Assembly: GCA_006226985.1 (NCBI GenBank)
Contig: SBGC01000180.1
Coordinates: 1-10,539, forward strand
Direction of reading: 5' to 3'
Origin: Bacillota bacterium
GTDB lineage: Bacteria > Bacillota_I > Bacilli_A > Acholeplasmatales > Acholeplasmataceae
DNA length: 10,539 bases
In this document: positions 8,827 through 10,539 of the stretch, in pieces
How positions within the stretch are numbered: the first letter of the stretch is position 1
Layout of the letters: each line of letters opens with the position of its first letter
The notes under the pieces: generated by a model
Databases searched by the model: none
The model's input: the letters and a program-made list of their open reading frames with translations, nothing else
What the model was told of the DNA's origin: nothing
Program-made: the position numbers and the translations under genes

Positions 8827-9447
8827 ATGCTAAAAAGAGTAGAATTTGAAGCTAAATCTCTTCAAGAAGCTGAAAAAACAGCTGTTGAGATGTTAAAAAT
8901 ACAAAAGGATAAGATTAAATTAACCGTTACAAAAGAAAAGAAGGGTTTGTTTGGTCTATCCACGACATCAACTTATGAAGCGACTCCTAATATTAGTTTA
9001 GCTTTAGAAGGAAAGATGTATTTAGAAACCATACTTAAAAATATGGAAATAAAATCAAGAATGGAAGTTCGCACGATTACAGATGGTGAAGAAATTCATT
9101 TCCACGTTGAATCGGATGAAAATGCATTACTAATTGGTAGAGAAGGACGCACACTTGTTGCTCTACAATTTATGCTCAGAAATTATTTAAACACGTTTGT
9201 TGATGATCATTTAATTGTTTCACTCGATATTGGTAACTATCATGAAAACCGTAAAAAACAATTAGAAATACTTGCTACAAAGACAGCTAAAGAAGTTGCA
9301 CAAACTAAAATTGCCGTAAAACTTGATCCAATGAACGCGTATGATCGCCGCATTATCCATACAAAATTAAGTGAGTGGAGAGATGTCGTCACTGAATCTG
9401 AAGGTGAAGGCGAAGAAAGAGCATTAGTGATTAAACCAAAGAGGTAG
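8827..9447 (+). CDS. jag: Jag/KhpB RNA-binding protein (Jag_N, KH, R3H domains)
   Basis: Cytoplasmic RNA-binding protein, nearly always encoded next to yidC/spoIIIJ; in related Gram-positives KhpB pairs with KhpA and affects cell division and envelope growth. The 206 aa show a Jag_N domain (1-52, ending KEKKGLFGL), a KH domain (about 75-137) with LLIGREGRTLVALQ carrying the GxxG loop at 104-107, and a C-terminal R3H domain (about 145-206) with Arg174-x3-His178 and the ending ERALVIKPKR. GGGGTGA (8816-8822), overlapping the yidC TGA stop, lies 4 nt before ATG, so the two are likely translationally coupled. The stop codon lies inside the 5' arm of the terminator that closes the operon. Confidence 0.95.
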   Translation: MLKRVEFEAKSLQEAEKTAVEMLKIQKDKIKLTVTKEKKGLFGLSTTSTYEATPNISLALEGKMYLETILKNMEIKSRMEVRTITDGEEIHFHVESDENALLIGREGRTLVALQFMLRNYLNTFVDDHLIVSLDIGNYHENRKKQLEILATKTAKEVAQTKIAVKLDPMNAYDRRIIHTKLSEWRDVVTESEGEGEERALVIKPKR

Positions 9448-9468
9448 TCGATACGACTATCTTTTTTT
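9443..9468 (+). terminator. Intrinsic terminator of the rpmH-rnpA-yidC-jag operon
   Basis: GGTAGTCG (9443-9450) and CGACTATC (9454-9461) form an 8-bp stem with one G-U pair and an ATA triloop, followed by seven T (9462-9468). The jag TAG stop (9445-9447) is within the 5' arm. Confidence 0.9.
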
Positions 9469-9474
9469 GTTTTA

Positions 9475-9483
9475 TGGTATAAT
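9475..9483 (+). promoter_or_regulatory. Extended -10 promoter for the permuted papain-like gene
   Basis: TGGTATAAT is a perfect -10 with TGn extension, identical to the dnaN element. No recognisable -35 is found at 16-18 nt, where the jag terminator lies. The start would be near 9490, giving a leader of about 20 nt with AGGTGA (9500-9505) before ATG 9510. Confidence 0.6.
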
Positions 9484-9509
9484 ATTTTCGATTTCAGGCA
9501 GGTGAAAGT

Positions 9510-10463
9510 ATGGCAATTCTATGGAGTGTAAAGCCAAGTATTAAAAAACATAAGATCATATTTTATTTTTTTAGAGCTCTTAAAATCTTTGTTATTTTGG
9601 CATTAGGTGGAGCTATTTATAGTCTTGGTGGAGCAATATCAGAAAACGTCCAAGTAAATAAAGCTATTGACAATTTTAAGGCACGAGCACAGGGTGAATA
9701 CATCGAAGAAGTTGTTGAAATTAACGGTGTTGAGCAAGTTAGAAGATATTATACTGTTTCACGTGAAACATCATATGAACTTGCTGATACACGAAGTGTA
9801 TTCCAAGAACCAGATAAAGTGCATCTTGGCCAAAAAGGTGATATTTTCGTATCTCAAGACTCACCGTTCCCTTATTTACCAGCAATCGATTTATTTATAT
9901 CTTATTATTTTGGTGGGCACGCAGCCATACACACAGGTGAAGGAACATTTGTTGAGGCTGTTGGTTTCCCAGATGATGATGAATCTTTATGGGATATTAT
10001 GACTCATCCAGGAAATGAACCACACGATTATAGTACGGTTATTGGGGAAACCTCAACAAATTACTGGCTCAATCCAGCATATCGCTCGACATCAGATAAA
10101 TCATATCCTTATTTTGGACGAAACTATCGTAAAGATTTTGTAGGTTTACGAGTTAAGGATGTCAACGAAACTCAAATTGATCAAGCAGTAGAATTTGCTA
10201 GAGATAAAGTGGGTCGATCTTTATATAATTTCTGGTTCTTCTTAGACATGACATATAAGTACTATTGCACAGATTTAGTCAGTAGAGCTTACCAAGACGT
10301 CATGGTTCCAAGAAACGAACAAAGAGAATATTCAAAATCTTTAAATGATGATGGCTTTATTACCTCAGTTAATGATATGATTTTGTCAAATGATACATAT
10401 ATTATCTTCTATGTTGAAATTAAAGATGATATCACATATATTTACCATTTAGAAGATATGTAA
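9510..10463 (+). CDS. Membrane-anchored permuted papain-fold (YiiX/NlpC-P60-like) protein
   Basis: A 317-aa protein that I assign to a fold, not a function. A basic start (KPSIKKHK) precedes one hydrophobic segment near 16-43, so the rest probably faces outside, anchored by an uncleaved helix. Residues 107-150 read LGQKGDIFVSQDS, then FGGHAAIHTGEGTFVEAVG, with His137 and Glu149; the cysteine comes later in YYCTDLVSRAY (Cys253). His before Cys is the circular permutation of the NlpC/P60 fold seen in the YiiX (Peptidase_C92, DUF830) group, whose members have GD-I, GHxxI, VEA and YCSELV-type motifs. Members of the wider superfamily hydrolyse amide or ester bonds in peptidoglycan, proteins or lipids; the substrate here is unknown. 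It has its own promoter and lies 62 nt after jag. A strong RBS links it to the next gene 13 nt on. Confidence 0.72.
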   Translation: MAILWSVKPSIKKHKIIFYFFRALKIFVILALGGAIYSLGGAISENVQVNKAIDNFKARAQGEYIEEVVEINGVEQVRRYYTVSRETSYELADTRSVFQEPDKVHLGQKGDIFVSQDSPFPYLPAIDLFISYYFGGHAAIHTGEGTFVEAVGFPDDDESLWDIMTHPGNEPHDYSTVIGETSTNYWLNPAYRSTSDKSYPYFGRNYRKDFVGLRVKDVNETQIDQAVEFARDKVGRSLYNFWFFLDMTYKYYCTDLVSRAYQDVMVPRNEQREYSKSLNDDGFITSVNDMILSNDTYIIFYVEIKDDITYIYHLEDM

Positions 10464-10470
10464 AGGAGGG
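10463..10470 (+). promoter_or_regulatory. Strong Shine-Dalgarno for the last partial gene
   Basis: AAGGAGGG starts on the last base of the upstream stop codon and ends 6 nt before ATG 10477. It is the closest match to the anti-Shine-Dalgarno in the window and supports the short reading frame that follows as a real gene. Confidence 0.8.
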
Positions 10471-10476
10471 AATTAT

Positions 10477-10539
10477 ATGGATTATATTATTGCAGGTTTA
10501 CTCGGTGTTCTCGTTGTTTTAGTCATATATCTTATTATT
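10477..10539 (+). CDS. N-terminus of a membrane-anchored protein (cut by window edge)
   Basis: Only 21 codons are present, reading MDYIIAGLLGVLVVLVIYLI plus one Ile: a single hydrophobic anchor with no preceding positive charge. Such an N-terminal anchor occurs in RNase Y, RmuC, and many small membrane proteins, and nothing here separates these options. The strong RBS 6 nt upstream and the 13-nt gap from the previous stop indicate co-transcription with the permuted papain-like gene. Confidence 0.7.
   Translation, partial: MDYIIAGLLGVLVVLVIYLII

Noticed and set aside
9667..10002. Plus-strand 111-codon frame within the permuted papain-like gene
   Set aside because: It is a +1 shadow; the longer frame carries the His/Glu/Cys motifs, a promoter and an RBS.

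Overview
This window is the chromosomal replication-origin neighbourhood of a low-GC Gram-positive bacterium. The gene content and order are the ancestral Bacillota/Mollicutes set. On the minus strand, reading away from the origin, come dnaA, dnaN, an S4-domain gene (yaaA), recF, gyrB and the start of gyrA. On the plus strand, also reading away from it, come rpmH, rnpA, yidC and jag. All genes read full length with TGA as a stop (for example the yidC and recF stops), and Trp is written TGG, so the organism does not use the Mycoplasma/Spiroplasma code. AT-rich DNA, the short recF, the mycoplasma-like GDVGLGKT Walker A of DnaA and a lipoprotein-type YidC suggest an Acholeplasma-like lineage (Acholeplasmatales or a neighbouring Mollicutes-related Bacillota). 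That taxonomic call is an inference; the window holds no rRNA.

Region 1-3850, minus strand: yaaA-recF-gyrB-gyrA is one tightly packed operon. yaaA and recF overlap by 23 nt, recF and gyrB overlap in an ATGA, and 13 nt separate gyrB from gyrA. It has its own extended -10 promoter at 3733-3741 and is separated from dnaN by an intrinsic terminator at 3812-3845. Region 3851-6479: dnaN and dnaA, with a 133-nt spacer carrying a dnaN promoter and one perfect DnaA box.

Region 6480-6798 is the gene-free origin. Five DnaA boxes are packed almost back to back at 6649-6697, two more lie over the dnaA promoter, and AT-rich DNA lies on both sides. The dnaA-dnaN box gives the bipartite layout known from Bacillus.

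Region 6799-9468, plus strand: a perfect-consensus promoter (TTGACA, 17 nt, TATAAT) drives rpmH. Between rpmH and rnpA is a terminator hairpin whose U-run ends 6 nt before the rnpA ATG, and an alternative AU hairpin that would exclude part of it, so this looks like an attenuator. rnpA, yidC and jag follow with overlapping or 4-nt junctions and end in a clear terminator. YidC is unusual: a lipobox signal peptide followed by about 180 extracellular residues that look like Ig-like domains, then the normal insertase domain.

Region 9475-10539: a separate extended -10 promoter precedes a membrane-anchored protein with a circularly permuted papain-like (NlpC/P60, YiiX-type) His...Glu...Cys pattern, in the place where mnmE/mnmG lie in many relatives. 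The first 21 codons of another membrane-anchored protein follow. Together the window encodes origin recognition (DnaA), processivity clamp (DnaN), repair (RecF), supercoiling (GyrA/GyrB), RNase P and L34, and membrane-protein insertion (YidC/Jag). Most of it is conserved housekeeping; the points worth a second look are the rpmH-rnpA leader, the YidC ectodomain and the permuted papain-fold protein.
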